Below are positions 1 through 9,893 of a DNA stretch of 64,000 nt, piece by piece (position 1 is the stretch's first letter; each line of letters opens with the position of its first letter). Source of the DNA: Rhodocyclaceae bacterium. GTDB taxonomy: Bacteria; Pseudomonadota; Gammaproteobacteria; Burkholderiales; Usitatibacteraceae. The notes below the pieces were generated by a model. It was not told where the DNA came from, searched no databases, and worked only from the letters and a program-made list of their open reading frames with translations. A program made the position numbers and the translations under genes. The stretch covers positions 1-64,000 of the forward strand of contig JADCIX010000040.1 in the NCBI GenBank assembly GCA_020247545.1, given 5' to 3'.

Positions 1-1
1 C

Positions 2-829
2 GGCGCGCCAAAGGCCGTGGTGCTGGTGCTGCACGGCGGCGGCGGCAAAGGCCTGAATGTGTCCAACACGGGCCAGCATCCGCTGTCGGTTTTCCGCAGC
101 GTGGCCGACCGCGAGGGCTTCGTGGTGGTTTACCCCGGCGGTCTGCCCGCCAAGGACATCGAGGGCAGACCGGGCTGGGTCGATTGTCGCGCCGATAACA
201 CCACCTCCAGTGGTGCCGACGATGTCGGCTTCCTGGTGGCGCTGGTCGAGCGAGTACGCACCGAGTACGGGATGACCACCTCCCGCATGTTCATGACCGG
301 TACTTCTAATGGCGCGCAGATGACGCACGCCTTCTCCTTCAACCGCGCCGACTTGGTGGCCGCGGTGGCCACCGCGTCGGGCAGCCTGCCAGTGAACCCG
401 AAACCAGGCCCCTGCACCACCGGTCCCAGCCGCCCGCTGCCGATCCTGGTCCTGCACGGCACCAGCGACACGCAAATGCCCTGGCTCGGCGGCTGCGTGG
501 CTAACGTCGGCAGTGCGTGCAATCGCGGGCGGGTGATCTCCGCAGAGGCCACGCGCGACCGCTGGCTGCAGATCAACGGCCTGAGCGGCGTGAACCCTTC
601 ACAGACCGTGCTCGACGGAAGCAAGACGGATGCCGGTCCGGCCAACCGCTTCGATTACGCCGGCACCATCCCGCTGCAGTGGTGGCGGCTGGATGGCGCC
701 GGCCACACGGTTGCTAGCCAGACCGTGATTGTGAGCCCCAACCCGCTCACCGGCATCCAGAACCGCGACATCGAGTTTGCCGAAGTGGCATGGGCCTTTT
801 TTGCGCCGCGATTACCTGCTAATCGATAG
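2..829 (+). CDS. PHB depolymerase-like secreted esterase, 5' end missing
   Basis: This is the C-terminal part of an esterase of the PHB-depolymerase/LpqC alpha/beta-hydrolase family. The reading frame is open to the first base, so the real start and any signal peptide lie outside the window; the GTG at 17 is internal. An oxyanion-hole type LHGGGG stretch is followed by the nucleophile in G-T-S-N-G (Ser codon at 305), an Asp in GTSD (codon 467) and a His in GAGH (codon 704), so the triad is complete. Several cysteines fit an exported enzyme. Family members cleave polyhydroxybutyrate or feruloyl/acetyl esters. The PHB genes further right make the first plausible, but the substrate is inferred. 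Confidence 0.8.
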   Translation, partial: GAPKAVVLVLHGGGGKGLNVSNTGQHPLSVFRSVADREGFVVVYPGGLPAKDIEGRPGWVDCRADNTTSSGADDVGFLVALVERVRTEYGMTTSRMFMTGTSNGAQMTHAFSFNRADLVAAVATASGSLPVNPKPGPCTTGPSRPLPILVLHGTSDTQMPWLGGCVANVGSACNRGRVISAEATRDRWLQINGLSGVNPSQTVLDGSKTDAGPANRFDYAGTIPLQWWRLDGAGHTVASQTVIVSPNPLTGIQNRDIEFAEVAWAFFAPRLPANR

Positions 830-934
830 ACACTTGACCTAAACATCGTTGTTCCATGACGTGCGCTGCGGAACCCATTGCGGATCGTGCTATGTCCCTA
901 ATCGCTTGTTACTCGCTCGTGCTACCATAGAAGG

Positions 935-1648
935 ATGGACACCGCATCGAACAATTCAGAAGTTGACATCGGCATCCCGCTGTCAACCGTAATTCGGGAG
1001 CGGCTTACGCGGTCGGCCCATCGTTTCCACGCAAACGACAATATCTCCGCTTTTCTCGAACCGGGCGAGCTCGATCAACTACAAGCCGAAGTTGAGCAAA
1101 AAATGCAAGGCGTGTTGGAGAGCTTGGTAATCGATACGCAAAGCGACCACAATACTCAGGAAACCGCGCGCCGCGTCGCAAAAATGTTTGTCCGCGAAGT
1201 CTTCCATGGACGCTACGTCGCGCAACCATCGACCACTGAGTTTCCCAACGTATCCCACCTAAATGAACTGATGATCGTCGGTCCTATCCTGGTCCGAAGC
1301 GCCTGTTCGCATCACTTATGCCCAATCATCGGCAAGGTCTGGGTTGGTGTGATGCCTAACGAACATTCCAACCTGATTGGTCTTTCCAAATACACCAGGC
1401 TGATTGACTGGGTCATGAGCAGACCACAAATTCAAGAAGAAGCAGTCTCCCAAGTCGCGGCATTACTCCAAGAAAAACTACAGCCGGATGGACTAGCAAT
1501 CGTCATGGAAGCAGATCACTTTTGCATGCACTGGCGCGGAGTTAAGGACACGGACGCAAAGATGATCAACAGCGTAATGCGCGGCGTATTCCTAAAAGAT
1601 GCAAACCTCAGGCGGGAGTTTTTGTCCCTGCTGGCAAACCGAAAGTGA
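935..1648 (+). CDS. folE: GTP cyclohydrolase I
   Basis: Converts GTP to 7,8-dihydroneopterin triphosphate, the first step to folates and other pterins, in the cytoplasm. The 237-residue protein carries the family zinc site: Cys124 and His127 in CSHH, and Cys197 in HFCM. GKVWVGVMP, LIGLSK and QIQEE, which build the active-site tunnel, are also present. The N-terminal tail of about 60 residues is longer than in many homologues. The start is uncertain because AGAAGG directly abuts the ATG. The stop is 7 nt before the BLUF gene, so the two are very likely one operon. Pterin made here could serve folate or the antenna cofactor of photolyases; the light link is inferred from the neighbour. Confidence 0.93.
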   Translation: MDTASNNSEVDIGIPLSTVIRERLTRSAHRFHANDNISAFLEPGELDQLQAEVEQKMQGVLESLVIDTQSDHNTQETARRVAKMFVREVFHGRYVAQPSTTEFPNVSHLNELMIVGPILVRSACSHHLCPIIGKVWVGVMPNEHSNLIGLSKYTRLIDWVMSRPQIQEEAVSQVAALLQEKLQPDGLAIVMEADHFCMHWRGVKDTDAKMINSVMRGVFLKDANLRREFLSLLANRK

Positions 1649-1655
1649 AAGCGTT

Positions 1656-2081
1656 ATGTTAGTCAGACTGCTGTATGCGAGTCGCGCCGCCGATGATAAT
1701 CATGCTGCGGCGATCGAGTCCATCATGCTGCAATCTCGGGCGCACAATCCGGAGCGTGGCATCACTGGGATTCTCTGTTACGGTGGCGATATCTTCATGC
1801 AGGTGCTCGAAGGCGGACGTATGGAAGTCAATGAACTCTATGGGTTCATTACGCGCGATCCACGACACAAGAACGTGGTAATTTTGAAATACGAAGAAAT
1901 TACCGAACGACGTTTCTATGGCTGGACGATGGGCCATGTCAACATCGATAAAATCAATCCATCCGTTCTTCTAAAGTACTCTTCTCGACCGGTACTCGAC
2001 CCCTATTCTGTATCAGGTGATGTCTCGATGGCGCTGTTGGAAGAACTGATCTCCACGGCCGCCATTATTGGGCGGACTTAG
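1656..2081 (+). CDS. Short BLUF-domain blue-light photoreceptor
   Basis: A 141-residue protein that is almost only a BLUF domain, a flavin-binding blue-light sensor. The residues of the photocycle are visible: Tyr7 in LLYASR, Asn31, Gln49 in MQVLEGG, and Trp90 and Met92 in GWTMG. The core motifs GITGIL and DPRHKNV match the family. About 40 residues after the core should form the two capping helices that signal output. There is no fused cyclase or EAL domain, so it must act on a partner protein. I chose the ATG at 1656; a longer frame from 1599 would run back into folE. It is the second gene of a folE operon, which suggests light control of, or by, pterin synthesis. Confidence 0.92.
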   Translation: MLVRLLYASRAADDNHAAAIESIMLQSRAHNPERGITGILCYGGDIFMQVLEGGRMEVNELYGFITRDPRHKNVVILKYEEITERRFYGWTMGHVNIDKINPSVLLKYSSRPVLDPYSVSGDVSMALLEELISTAAIIGRT

Positions 2082-2135
2082 CTGCGCTCTATTACAGTAA
2101 TCGTCTTAGCCAGATCTGCGGTAAAAACGCTTAAT

Positions 2136-5100
2136 TTAGGAGGCAAGGCCGACGATGTCCTTGAGGGCTTGTCTTGCAGACGTCCGCGAAAAGTGCGTCT
2201 CAATGTTTGTCAGCCCATTGGCGCGTAACGTCTCCCACAAGTCCCGATCAGTATTCAGGCGAATCATGGCGTCGGCAAAAGCTTCTGCTGTGTCGGCCGT
2301 CAGAACATCTTGTTCGTGCCGAAGATACATCCCCTCAACGGACGGAGATGTCGCAACAACTGGTACCCCATACTGCATCGCGATGTTCACTTTGCCTTTA
2401 ACGCCTGCGCCGTAACGTAGCGGCGAAAATGATAGCTTCGCCCCGTCGTAAAAAGAAGTTACGTCTTGGACGAAGCCAGCAATGACAAAGTCCTCTGCGG
2501 CAAATTCTTGCAGACGCAGCGGGGCGTTACTTCCAATAACGGTCGTCACAATGCCACTGTTCCTTCGTCGCAAGATTGGAACAACGTTTTCGACATACCA
2601 AGTGATGGCGTCGAGGTTCGGGGGATGACGGAATCCGCCGATGAATATCGCGCCACTACGTTGATCGAACGATCTCTCCCCGGGCATCGTGACGTGGATG
2701 TTGGAGACAATGCTGACGCGGATGTCAGGGGCAATCTCGGCTAGAAGTTTTTGTTCTACCGGGCTAACCACGACTGTGAGATCGCTCTTCGCCATGATAC
2801 TAAGCTCTTGCGCTTTCATACTGGCAGCCGCAGCACGCTGCAACGCGCTATCCGCCAATTCCGCTTCTCGTTCCTGCCGGAGAAAGTGCAAATCAACGGT
2901 GTCAAAAATCACCTTTGCCTCTGGCGCAGCGCGCTTAACCGTATCAATATGTTTCACTGCAACGGTGGCTCTCGACAACATGATGACGTCATATTCTTGA
3001 GCAATACGTTCCAACAGTGGTGTCACGTATGACTCGACTGGATGATAAATAACCTCTACCCCAAGCGCTTGAATTTGGCTGACGTATGGCTCTCTAAATT
3101 CAAGATTGTCGGCGAAAAAAGTTACCTTTAGATTCATCTTTGCGAGGACACCAAGCATCTCAAACATCCTCAGGCTACCGGAGTCTTGGTCGGGTGTGAG
3201 CATACAAGCATCAATAACCAGAACACGCTTTGCCACGTATCGGTCTCTTTCTAGACGAGGCAGTTGCCCGTTGATGCGGTGTTTTCCGAGCGTGGTCGCC
3301 CATCGATTGACAAACGTTTCTCGGTTGATGACTTGATAGCGCTTGATGCCTTGTGTCAAGTCGGTACCAGAACTCTTCCCTTCAAAGTGAACAACAACTG
3401 CGTTCGGCTGATAGAACACGCTTTTCCCGGCCTCGCGTACGCGGAATGCAAGATCGGTATCTTCGTAGTACGCTGGGGCATAACGTTCGTCAAATCCACC
3501 AAGCGCATTCCAAAATGTGCGTTCTAGCAGTAACACCGCGCCGGAACAATAATCAACCTCTCGCAGATAGTTGAACTCGGGTCTGGAAGCATCCTGATCC
3601 CTACCCCAATTCCATGCCGAACCGTCTCTCCAAACTATGCCGCCTGCCTCTTGCAGGCGTCCGTCGGGGTAGATTAACTTTGCACCGACCATGCCAACGT
3701 TCTCACGCTGTGCGAAAGTTCCAACTAACGCTTTCAACCACCCTGGGGTAACAATGACATCATTGTTCAGGAGCAACAAATACTTACCTGTGGCGACTGC
3801 GCCAGCTTTGTTGCAGTTCTTTAGAAACCCTAAGTTCTCGCTGTTCCGTATGTGTTTTACCCCCGAGACCATCGATAAAGCATGGGCCGCAGGTTCGGGT
3901 GAACAATCGTCAATGACGATGACTTCAATCTCTTCGTCAGCACATGTTGCCGCAATACTTCGCAGGCAAGTGAAGGTCATCAAATGCTGTCCGTAAACAG
4001 GAATTACAATCGAAACTTTAGGGTGAGCAGATTGTGGAACGGTAAGCGTTTCAAATCGTGTAGCTTGTTCATACTCACGCTGGTCGTTTGCGTCTGGCTC
4101 AAAACCCCTTCTATTTAGGGTTTCATGAACTCTTTTCCCGAGAGCAACCGGACCCTCTTCACGAAGAATTTGTGTCGCAATAGAAACTTTGCGAGGTAGC
4201 CCTTTTGAGTGGTTTGCCAAGTTGTTGGTGCGGACCAGAAGTGACTTGACTGCGTGTGCGGCGAGTCGGAGAGGTGCCGTGACTCGCCAAAACTTGGACC
4301 CGGATATTTCCGCGAAAGCCGCTCTCGCGGCGTCGCGTTCGTTTTCTAGCGTTTCGCGAGTCAGCTGAAGCACGTGATTAAATTTTTGTAGCTGCTCCAA
4401 AAGCTCAGAATCAAGTCGCTTAATGTGTGCGTTAAGCTTTGCGACCTCGAGATTGAGCTCATCTTTTCGAGTTGTTTCAACATTCAAGTCATTGCGAGCG
4501 TCGAGCAACGATTGTTTTGAGCTGGCCTCAAGCTCCGCGAACTGTCTGTTTCGGACTTCGACTTCGGCTGCCTTTGTGGCAAAGGCTTCGCGGGCTGCGG
4601 ATAGCGAAGATTCAAACTCCTTGAGCTGTTGGTTTCTGACTTCCAACTGCTGAATCTTGGAGGTTAGCTCCTGACTTGCGGCGTAATGATCAGCGCGCGC
4701 CAATCCTAGTTGGCGATTAAGCTCTCGCAATTCAGACTTGAGCATGGACCATTCTTGATCCACCTCGCCAAGGCGTCTGACTAACTGTTGCTTCGCCTCA
4801 GCGTGGCCAGCTGCCACCCCAAATTGATAAAGCTCGGTCAACGAAAGTTCGTCGGATGTGGAGGCGGCTTTTGGAGGGAAATAGTGGGCGAGCGACGGGG
4901 CAGCCGCGGCAAAGCTAGGTGCGTCGTCGGCAACGGGGGGCTCGGCAGAAAATACCGCCAAATAATCGATGAGTAGCGTATCGCGAACCGCAGCCTTAGG
5001 TCGATCTACCTCTCCAAGTTTGGCTGGAAAGAACGTTAAACACGCGTGGCACCAGGCGGCAGGTTCTGCGTCATAACTCAAGAGTATCGCTTTCGGATAC

Positions 5101-6827
5101 CCCACGAGCCGCTCACTCAGCGCACCCAGATCAGAAGCCACGACTGGTAGCCCGCTCAACATCGCGGTTGTTAGGGTATACGAAAAACTCTCGGGAACCT
5201 GGGAAGGAAACAAAATCACGTCGGGGCGTTCAATTGCAATCAGCTCGGCAAGATTGGTGTCGTCGTATGAGCCGGTCGCGTCTAGGGGTAACTTTGGATA
5301 GGTTGGGATGGGGTAGGCGGGCGATCCGATGATTCTGAAGTGAATCGCTAGGTTTTCGCGCTGCGCATATTGTGCGCACCGCAGCAAAACACTCAATCCC
5401 TTTTCATCAGAAATCCGGCCCAGCAGTGCGACTTTTAACCGCATCGGCGCAATACCAACGGCCCCAGCCTCAGGTACACCGTGCGGCCAAATCGTGATCC
5501 TCGTGTCCGGGTGAGCGGTGCGAACTGCGTCCGCCAGGTATTTTGAGGGTGCAAAAATACGCGCAGCGCTCGCTAGCAACGCGCGCGTCCGCTTCTGCCA
5601 GTCTAGCTCCGAACGACCACACTGCTCCAGCGTCTGAGGTCGAAGATGATATTTGGAGGTAATGGGCCAATGGTCGTGTAGCGTGATATCCAGCGGTACC
5701 TTTAGTGAACTTGCAAGATTCCAAATGTCGGACGGCAGTCCGTCAACATGATGCAGGTGTATGCGGCGGAGATTCAGGCGGTTGAGGCAATAGCGCAGCT
5801 GATGCCAGTCATCGCTACCGTCAAACCAACACTGCCAGTCCTCGCCCGCGCGCGACCATTGGATTGAGACTGCGCCATCGCCAGCAGGTCGTAATATGAT
5901 TGGTTCTGCGAACTCTTCTAGGGTTGACGAGAGGTCTGCGACGTGTCGCTCCACCCCCCCGCCTTGGCGATGGGTGATTAGAAGTACTCTAGGTTTGCGG
6001 GAGCGGCAAAGCCTTTCCCAGTCGACTAGCCGTCGAACTGGGCGGGCCGGGTCTTCTTGTTGAGCGGCGGGCGGCTCACTTATGTCGGAGATTGCATCGC
6101 CGCAACCACCAACAACATCAGCTCGAACGAACAGGCCAGCACATAAAAAGTGCTTAAGCCCTTGCCGCGAGGCTCTTTCGGCCCATTCAGCGAGCATTGT
6201 CGGCCATTCCTGACGAATACTTTCGCTGAATCCGCCAACAATACGAATTGACTCACGAGGAAGAAAAACGCAGGTTGTGTGTGGTTTACTGAACTCCAAA
6301 AACGTTTCACCGTTGGCTTTGGAAAAGAAACTTGGCAATCGATCTAACTCACTTGCAGGCAAATGGGGATTCAGTGTCCATGGCCGCGGATATCCAGCTA
6401 TCCCGGCCGAGTTTGACGAGCAACTGATGGTTGCAATGCGCTCGAATCGATCTTTGCAAGAGCCAATAACATCAAGCCATCCGTCGGATACGATCGCTCC
6501 GCAGTCGAGAAAAATGACGTCGCCAGTAGGATGTGTGTGAACCACTCCGTTTATCGCGGCCGCAAGTCCGAGGCTGGCACCGTACTCCAAAACGCTCAAG
6601 CCGCCGTTCTGCTCAAGTTCATGCAAATAAGCCGTCAGCTGTTTGTCGCGGTTCTCACCGCGCAGGAGCGTGACATGTGCCTCCGCTTTGTTTCTTGCGC
6701 CAAGCACTCCGTCGATCGCGCGACGAGCGGATTCCCAGTTTTCGGGCAACGCGACAATAATCTCGGCGATAAATGGCATTCGGAAGGGTATGGATTCACG
6801 GCGGCGCAGCGCAAAACGCGTCACCAC
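2136..6827 (-). CDS. Giant multidomain glycosyltransferase (GT2-like/GT4/coiled coil/GT2/GT4)
   Basis: A 1563-residue protein that should add sugars to a surface glycan. In order: a GT2-like segment (about 18-230) with a degenerate acceptor region; a GT4 domain (about 280-620) opening with PRVLLITHRQGGG and carrying PESFSYTL; a charged coiled coil (about 680-850); a canonical GT2 domain (about 945-1180) with SIVIPVYG, VIDDCSP and LLLNNDV; and a final GT4-like domain (about 1200-1560). No signal peptide or membrane span is seen, so it is cytosolic. The frame starts at a GTG (6827); an ATG at 6779 is equally possible and neither has a good ribosome site. No other glycan gene is nearby, and its base composition looks more AT-rich than the flanks, which hints at transfer. 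Confidence 0.85.
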   Translation of the reverse strand: MVTRFALRRRESIPFRMPFIAEIIVALPENWESARRAIDGVLGARNKAEAHVTLLRGENRDKQLTAYLHELEQNGGLSVLEYGASLGLAAAINGVVHTHPTGDVIFLDCGAIVSDGWLDVIGSCKDRFERIATISCSSNSAGIAGYPRPWTLNPHLPASELDRLPSFFSKANGETFLEFSKPHTTCVFLPRESIRIVGGFSESIRQEWPTMLAEWAERASRQGLKHFLCAGLFVRADVVGGCGDAISDISEPPAAQQEDPARPVRRLVDWERLCRSRKPRVLLITHRQGGGVERHVADLSSTLEEFAEPIILRPAGDGAVSIQWSRAGEDWQCWFDGSDDWHQLRYCLNRLNLRRIHLHHVDGLPSDIWNLASSLKVPLDITLHDHWPITSKYHLRPQTLEQCGRSELDWQKRTRALLASAARIFAPSKYLADAVRTAHPDTRITIWPHGVPEAGAVGIAPMRLKVALLGRISDEKGLSVLLRCAQYAQRENLAIHFRIIGSPAYPIPTYPKLPLDATGSYDDTNLAELIAIERPDVILFPSQVPESFSYTLTTAMLSGLPVVASDLGALSERLVGYPKAILLSYDAEPAAWCHACLTFFPAKLGEVDRPKAAVRDTLLIDYLAVFSAEPPVADDAPSFAAAAPSLAHYFPPKAASTSDELSLTELYQFGVAAGHAEAKQQLVRRLGEVDQEWSMLKSELRELNRQLGLARADHYAASQELTSKIQQLEVRNQQLKEFESSLSAAREAFATKAAEVEVRNRQFAELEASSKQSLLDARNDLNVETTRKDELNLEVAKLNAHIKRLDSELLEQLQKFNHVLQLTRETLENERDAARAAFAEISGSKFWRVTAPLRLAAHAVKSLLVRTNNLANHSKGLPRKVSIATQILREEGPVALGKRVHETLNRRGFEPDANDQREYEQATRFETLTVPQSAHPKVSIVIPVYGQHLMTFTCLRSIAATCADEEIEVIVIDDCSPEPAAHALSMVSGVKHIRNSENLGFLKNCNKAGAVATGKYLLLLNNDVIVTPGWLKALVGTFAQRENVGMVGAKLIYPDGRLQEAGGIVWRDGSAWNWGRDQDASRPEFNYLREVDYCSGAVLLLERTFWNALGGFDERYAPAYYEDTDLAFRVREAGKSVFYQPNAVVVHFEGKSSGTDLTQGIKRYQVINRETFVNRWATTLGKHRINGQLPRLERDRYVAKRVLVIDACMLTPDQDSGSLRMFEMLGVLAKMNLKVTFFADNLEFREPYVSQIQALGVEVIYHPVESYVTPLLERIAQEYDVIMLSRATVAVKHIDTVKRAAPEAKVIFDTVDLHFLRQEREAELADSALQRAAAASMKAQELSIMAKSDLTVVVSPVEQKLLAEIAPDIRVSIVSNIHVTMPGERSFDQRSGAIFIGGFRHPPNLDAITWYVENVVPILRRRNSGIVTTVIGSNAPLRLQEFAAEDFVIAGFVQDVTSFYDGAKLSFSPLRYGAGVKGKVNIAMQYGVPVVATSPSVEGMYLRHEQDVLTADTAEAFADAMIRLNTDRDLWETLRANGLTNIETHFSRTSARQALKDIVGLAS

Positions 6828-6934
6828 ATCAACAGAAAAATGCCTTTGGTGAATGAGTTTGAGTTGGCTCGACTACGAGCTGTCGAATTATACGCAGGTG
6901 GTTGTGAGGGCGGGCAATTGCACTTTATGACCAT

Positions 6935-7828
6935 TCAATTGGTGGTTCGCGACTTTGCAGCCACAGAAATCCCGGTCAAGATCAGCAAAAATCCTGCAAC
7001 CTGAAGCCAACCGAATTGTTCGCCGAGGCACCACCAAGCGAGTAGAGCTGAGCACACTGGCTCCCCGAGTATCACTACAGCGACCATAGTCGGTGCCAAA
7101 TGTCGTAACGACCAGCTGATGCCGCTATGGCCGATCAGCTGCGGGCCGAACGCTAACGCCAGCAGACAGAGCCATGCCGTTGCGCTATATCCGAGCAGGG
7201 GAGCACCAGACGAGACTGCGATCACAAACAGGGTGACAGCCGCCGAGGAGAATACAATTGTGACGTACAGCAAGATCGGCACCGAATGGGCGAGTGACCG
7301 TCCTATGAGTAGATAGCCACAAACTGTGATGGATCCAACGAGTGCGAGGCCATTACCGAGGGTCGTATTGGCAGCGGGCAACAGCATGGTCGCGGAATCC
7401 GCCAAGAATATTAGGGTACTCCCTAGCAGAGAAGCGGCTACGCCGACCCAGATCCAGCGGTCTGGTCGATCTTTTAACACAAGCCAAGAAAAAAGCGCCA
7501 GCCATACTGGATTTGTCGACACTAGAGCGGTGCTACTAGCCACTGACGTGAAGGCCAGAGAGCCAATCCAGGTTGCGAAATGGATTGCCAAGAACAAGCC
7601 AGATAGAACCATGAGGCCAAAGCTTCTCCCTTCGACTTTGAACAGTTCCGCACGGTGTTTGGGTTTGCACGCCACATATAAAACGAGGCTAAAACTTGCG
7701 ATGGTGAGTCTCCAGAAGGCAATTGAGATCGAGGAGACCTGTTCGGCCTGCGCCACTCGAACGAGTAACGCGGCTGTTGAAACCACTAAAACGGCAACAC
7801 CGAGAACAATAAAACTCAATGTACGCAT
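6935..7828 (-). CDS. EamA/DMT-family inner-membrane transporter
   Basis: A 297-residue, very hydrophobic protein with about ten predicted membrane helices in two repeated halves, the layout of the drug/metabolite transporter (EamA) family. The end of the second half carries the typical LGEPVCSALLAWWCLGEQ stretch and a short basic tail. Family members export amino acids, nucleobases or other small metabolites; the substrate cannot be told from sequence. The gene is transcribed toward the glycosyltransferase (108 nt gap). A short inverted repeat 17 nt upstream of its start may be a control site. Confidence 0.85.
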   Translation of the reverse strand: MRTLSFIVLGVAVLVVSTAALLVRVAQAEQVSSISIAFWRLTIASFSLVLYVACKPKHRAELFKVEGRSFGLMVLSGLFLAIHFATWIGSLAFTSVASSTALVSTNPVWLALFSWLVLKDRPDRWIWVGVAASLLGSTLIFLADSATMLLPAANTTLGNGLALVGSITVCGYLLIGRSLAHSVPILLYVTIVFSSAAVTLFVIAVSSGAPLLGYSATAWLCLLALAFGPQLIGHSGISWSLRHLAPTMVAVVILGEPVCSALLAWWCLGEQFGWLQVAGFLLILTGISVAAKSRTTN

Positions 7829-7844
7829 ATGAATGTTCTACATG

Positions 7845-7872
7845 AATAAACGCTTGTAAAACATTGTTTATT
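7845..7872. promoter_or_regulatory. Short inverted repeat upstream of the EamA gene
   Basis: AATAAAC (7845-7851) and GTTTATT (7866-7872) are exact complements separated by 14 nt, in an AT-rich gap just before the transporter start. This is compatible with a repressor site, but at seven base pairs it could be chance. Confidence 0.25.
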
Positions 7873-7920
7873 AGAAGAAACGTACATCAACTTTAATCTG
7901 CGCAAAACGTTGCAGGGCAA

Positions 7921-9297
7921 TTACTGCACGAACTCACCCACTAGGTCATGCTCCGACGTACGGGCGATTTTCACACGCGCCACCTGTCCGGGCGCAAAGC
8001 AATGCTTACCCTCGATATGGACTTGTCCATCAATCTCGGGGGCGTCACGCTTTGTGCGACCCACAGCACCACCGTTGGACACTGTATCAATTAACACGTC
8101 CTCGACCGCGCCAACCCGGACCGCCAACTTCGCCCGACTAATGCGTGCTTGGGTTTGCATAAAGCGGCCCACTCGATCTTGTTGGACTTCAGGGGGAACG
8201 TGGTTAGCCAAGCTATTGGCTACGGCTCCTTCGACTGGTGAATATGCAAAACACCCCACCCGATCGAGCTGGGCCTCTTCTAGAAACGCAAGCAGCTCTT
8301 CAAACTCGGCGTCGGTTTCACCGGGAAAGCCCGCAATAAACGTCGACCGAATCGTGATATCCGGACAGATCTTTCGCCACGCTTTAATGCGCTCCAGCGT
8401 TTTTTCGGTCGCTGCTGGCCGCTTCATCGCCTTCAGGATTCGCGTGTTCGCATGCTGAAACGGAATGTCCAAATACGGCAAGATCTTGCCTTCCGCCATT
8501 AGGGGAATCACCTGGTCAACATGAGGATAAGGGTAAACGTAGTGGAGGCGTACCCAAACACCCATCGAACCAAGCGCCTCACATAGTTCGGACAATCGGG
8601 TCTTCACCGGACGGCCATTCCAAAATCCGGTGCGGTATTTCACGTCAACGCCGTATGCACTGGTGTCCTGAGAAACGACTAGGAGTTCCTTGACGCCCGA
8701 TTTCACCAAGTTCTCGGCTTCCTGTAGTACGCTACCGATCGGGCGCGATACCAAGTCACCACGCATCGAAGGGATGATGCAGAACGTGCAACGATGGTTG
8801 CATCCCTCTGAGATTTTCATGTACGCATAGTGCTTCGGCGTAAGTTTTATCCCGACCGGCGGAACCAAATCAACAAACGGATCGTGCGGCTGCGGAAGAT
8901 GTGCATGGACATGCCCCATGACTTCGTCCTTCGCGTGCGGCCCAGTCACCGCCAATACTCTCGGATGTACGTGCTGAACGAGGTTCTTACCGTCCGCCGA
9001 CGACTTAGCACCCAAGCAACCTGTGACGATGACTTTGCCGTTCTCGTGCAGGGCTTCACCGATTGCGTCGAGCGATTCTTGGACGGCTGAATCAATGAAA
9101 CCACAGGTGTTAACCACGACCAAGTCGGCGCCTTGGTAGTTTGGTGCGATGTCGTACCCTTCGGCGCGTAGTTGCGTGAGGATTTGTTCGCTATCTACGA
9201 GCGCCTTGGGGCAACCGAGTGAAACGAACCCCACACGCGGCGGGCGAATTTTTTCCTTCGCCATAGCGCGAATTTTGATCGGACGCATAATTGACAT
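7921..9297 (-). CDS. rimO: Ribosomal protein S12 methylthiotransferase
   Basis: Radical-SAM enzyme that methylthiolates a conserved aspartate of ribosomal protein S12. The 458-residue protein has an N-terminal UPF0004 domain ([19 protein letters not shown]), a radical-SAM core with the CNHRCTFC cysteine triad following KISEG, and a C-terminal TRAM domain. CPKALVDSE and the short C-terminus point to RimO rather than MiaB. The ATG at 9297 shares one base with the phaR stop (TAATG), so the two are translationally coupled; ATGs at codons 4 and 12 are alternatives. Confidence 0.95.
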   Translation of the reverse strand: MSIMRPIKIRAMAKEKIRPPRVGFVSLGCPKALVDSEQILTQLRAEGYDIAPNYQGADLVVVNTCGFIDSAVQESLDAIGEALHENGKVIVTGCLGAKSSADGKNLVQHVHPRVLAVTGPHAKDEVMGHVHAHLPQPHDPFVDLVPPVGIKLTPKHYAYMKISEGCNHRCTFCIIPSMRGDLVSRPIGSVLQEAENLVKSGVKELLVVSQDTSAYGVDVKYRTGFWNGRPVKTRLSELCEALGSMGVWVRLHYVYPYPHVDQVIPLMAEGKILPYLDIPFQHANTRILKAMKRPAATEKTLERIKAWRKICPDITIRSTFIAGFPGETDAEFEELLAFLEEAQLDRVGCFAYSPVEGAVANSLANHVPPEVQQDRVGRFMQTQARISRAKLAVRVGAVEDVLIDTVSNGGAVGRTKRDAPEIDGQVHIEGKHCFAPGQVARVKIARTSEHDLVGEFVQ

Positions 9298-9893
9298 TAC
9301 TTCGCGCGCCGAGTTTTCCCACGGGGGGGAGGCGCCTCGGCGTCGGTCGGCTCCCCTGAAGAGGGCTGCGACCCGGCAGGAGGGGTGTACGGGAAGGAGG
9401 AGAACATTTGCATCGCCTGTTTGCGGAGTTCTTCTTGCATACCAATCACGCTCGACGCACTCTTTTCGAGGAAGTCACCCATCGGGTTCGCGGTCGATGC
9501 ACCGGGGATGAGTTGCGCCCAAGCGTCCGGACGAAAACTGGGCACGCTACCGTAGATGGTGGATGACTGTTCCTGAAACTTCTTTTGGGCTTCGTGGAAC
9601 GCGCCGATGGATCTCTCCAAGTAGCTTCCCATCAATCCTTGCATTGAATGCCCGTAATAGCGAATGATGTTCGACAACATATCGGTGGAGAACATAGGGA
9701 TACCCCCTGACTCTTCTTCCAGAATGATTTGTAAGAGGATGCTGCGCGTGATGTCTACTCCACTCCTCGCATCCTGTACTTGAAAATTTTCGTGCGCCAG
9801 AACGAATTGCTTAACTTCGGCGAGCGTGATGTAGGCGCTGGTCTCAGTGTCATAAAGACGCCGATTTGGATACTTTTTTACGACGCGGGCCAT
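9297..9893 (-). CDS. phaR: PHA synthesis repressor PhaR
   Basis: DNA-binding repressor of PHB-granule genes that also binds PHB itself, which relieves repression. The 198-residue protein starts with the PhaR/PhbF DNA-binding domain ([12 protein letters not shown], about 3-60), followed by the PHB-accumulation regulatory domain (about 65-105; [17 protein letters not shown]-like region) and a proline/basic tail. A strong ribosome site, GAGGAGAGG on the minus strand, lies just before the ATG. Its likely targets are phasin, transcribed divergently 336 nt away and with two TGCAGCGCA boxes at its promoter, and probably its own promoter. Confidence 0.95.
   Translation of the reverse strand: MARVVKKYPNRRLYDTETSAYITLAEVKQFVLAHENFQVQDARSGVDITRSILLQIILEEESGGIPMFSTDMLSNIIRYYGHSMQGLMGSYLERSIGAFHEAQKKFQEQSSTIYGSVPSFRPDAWAQLIPGASTANPMGDFLEKSASSVIGMQEELRKQAMQMFSSFPYTPPAGSQPSSGEPTDAEAPPPRGKTRRAK

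Noticed and set aside
130-645. Long minus-strand frame antisense to the esterase
   Set aside because: It mirrors the codon pattern of the GC-rich esterase gene and shows no family motif.
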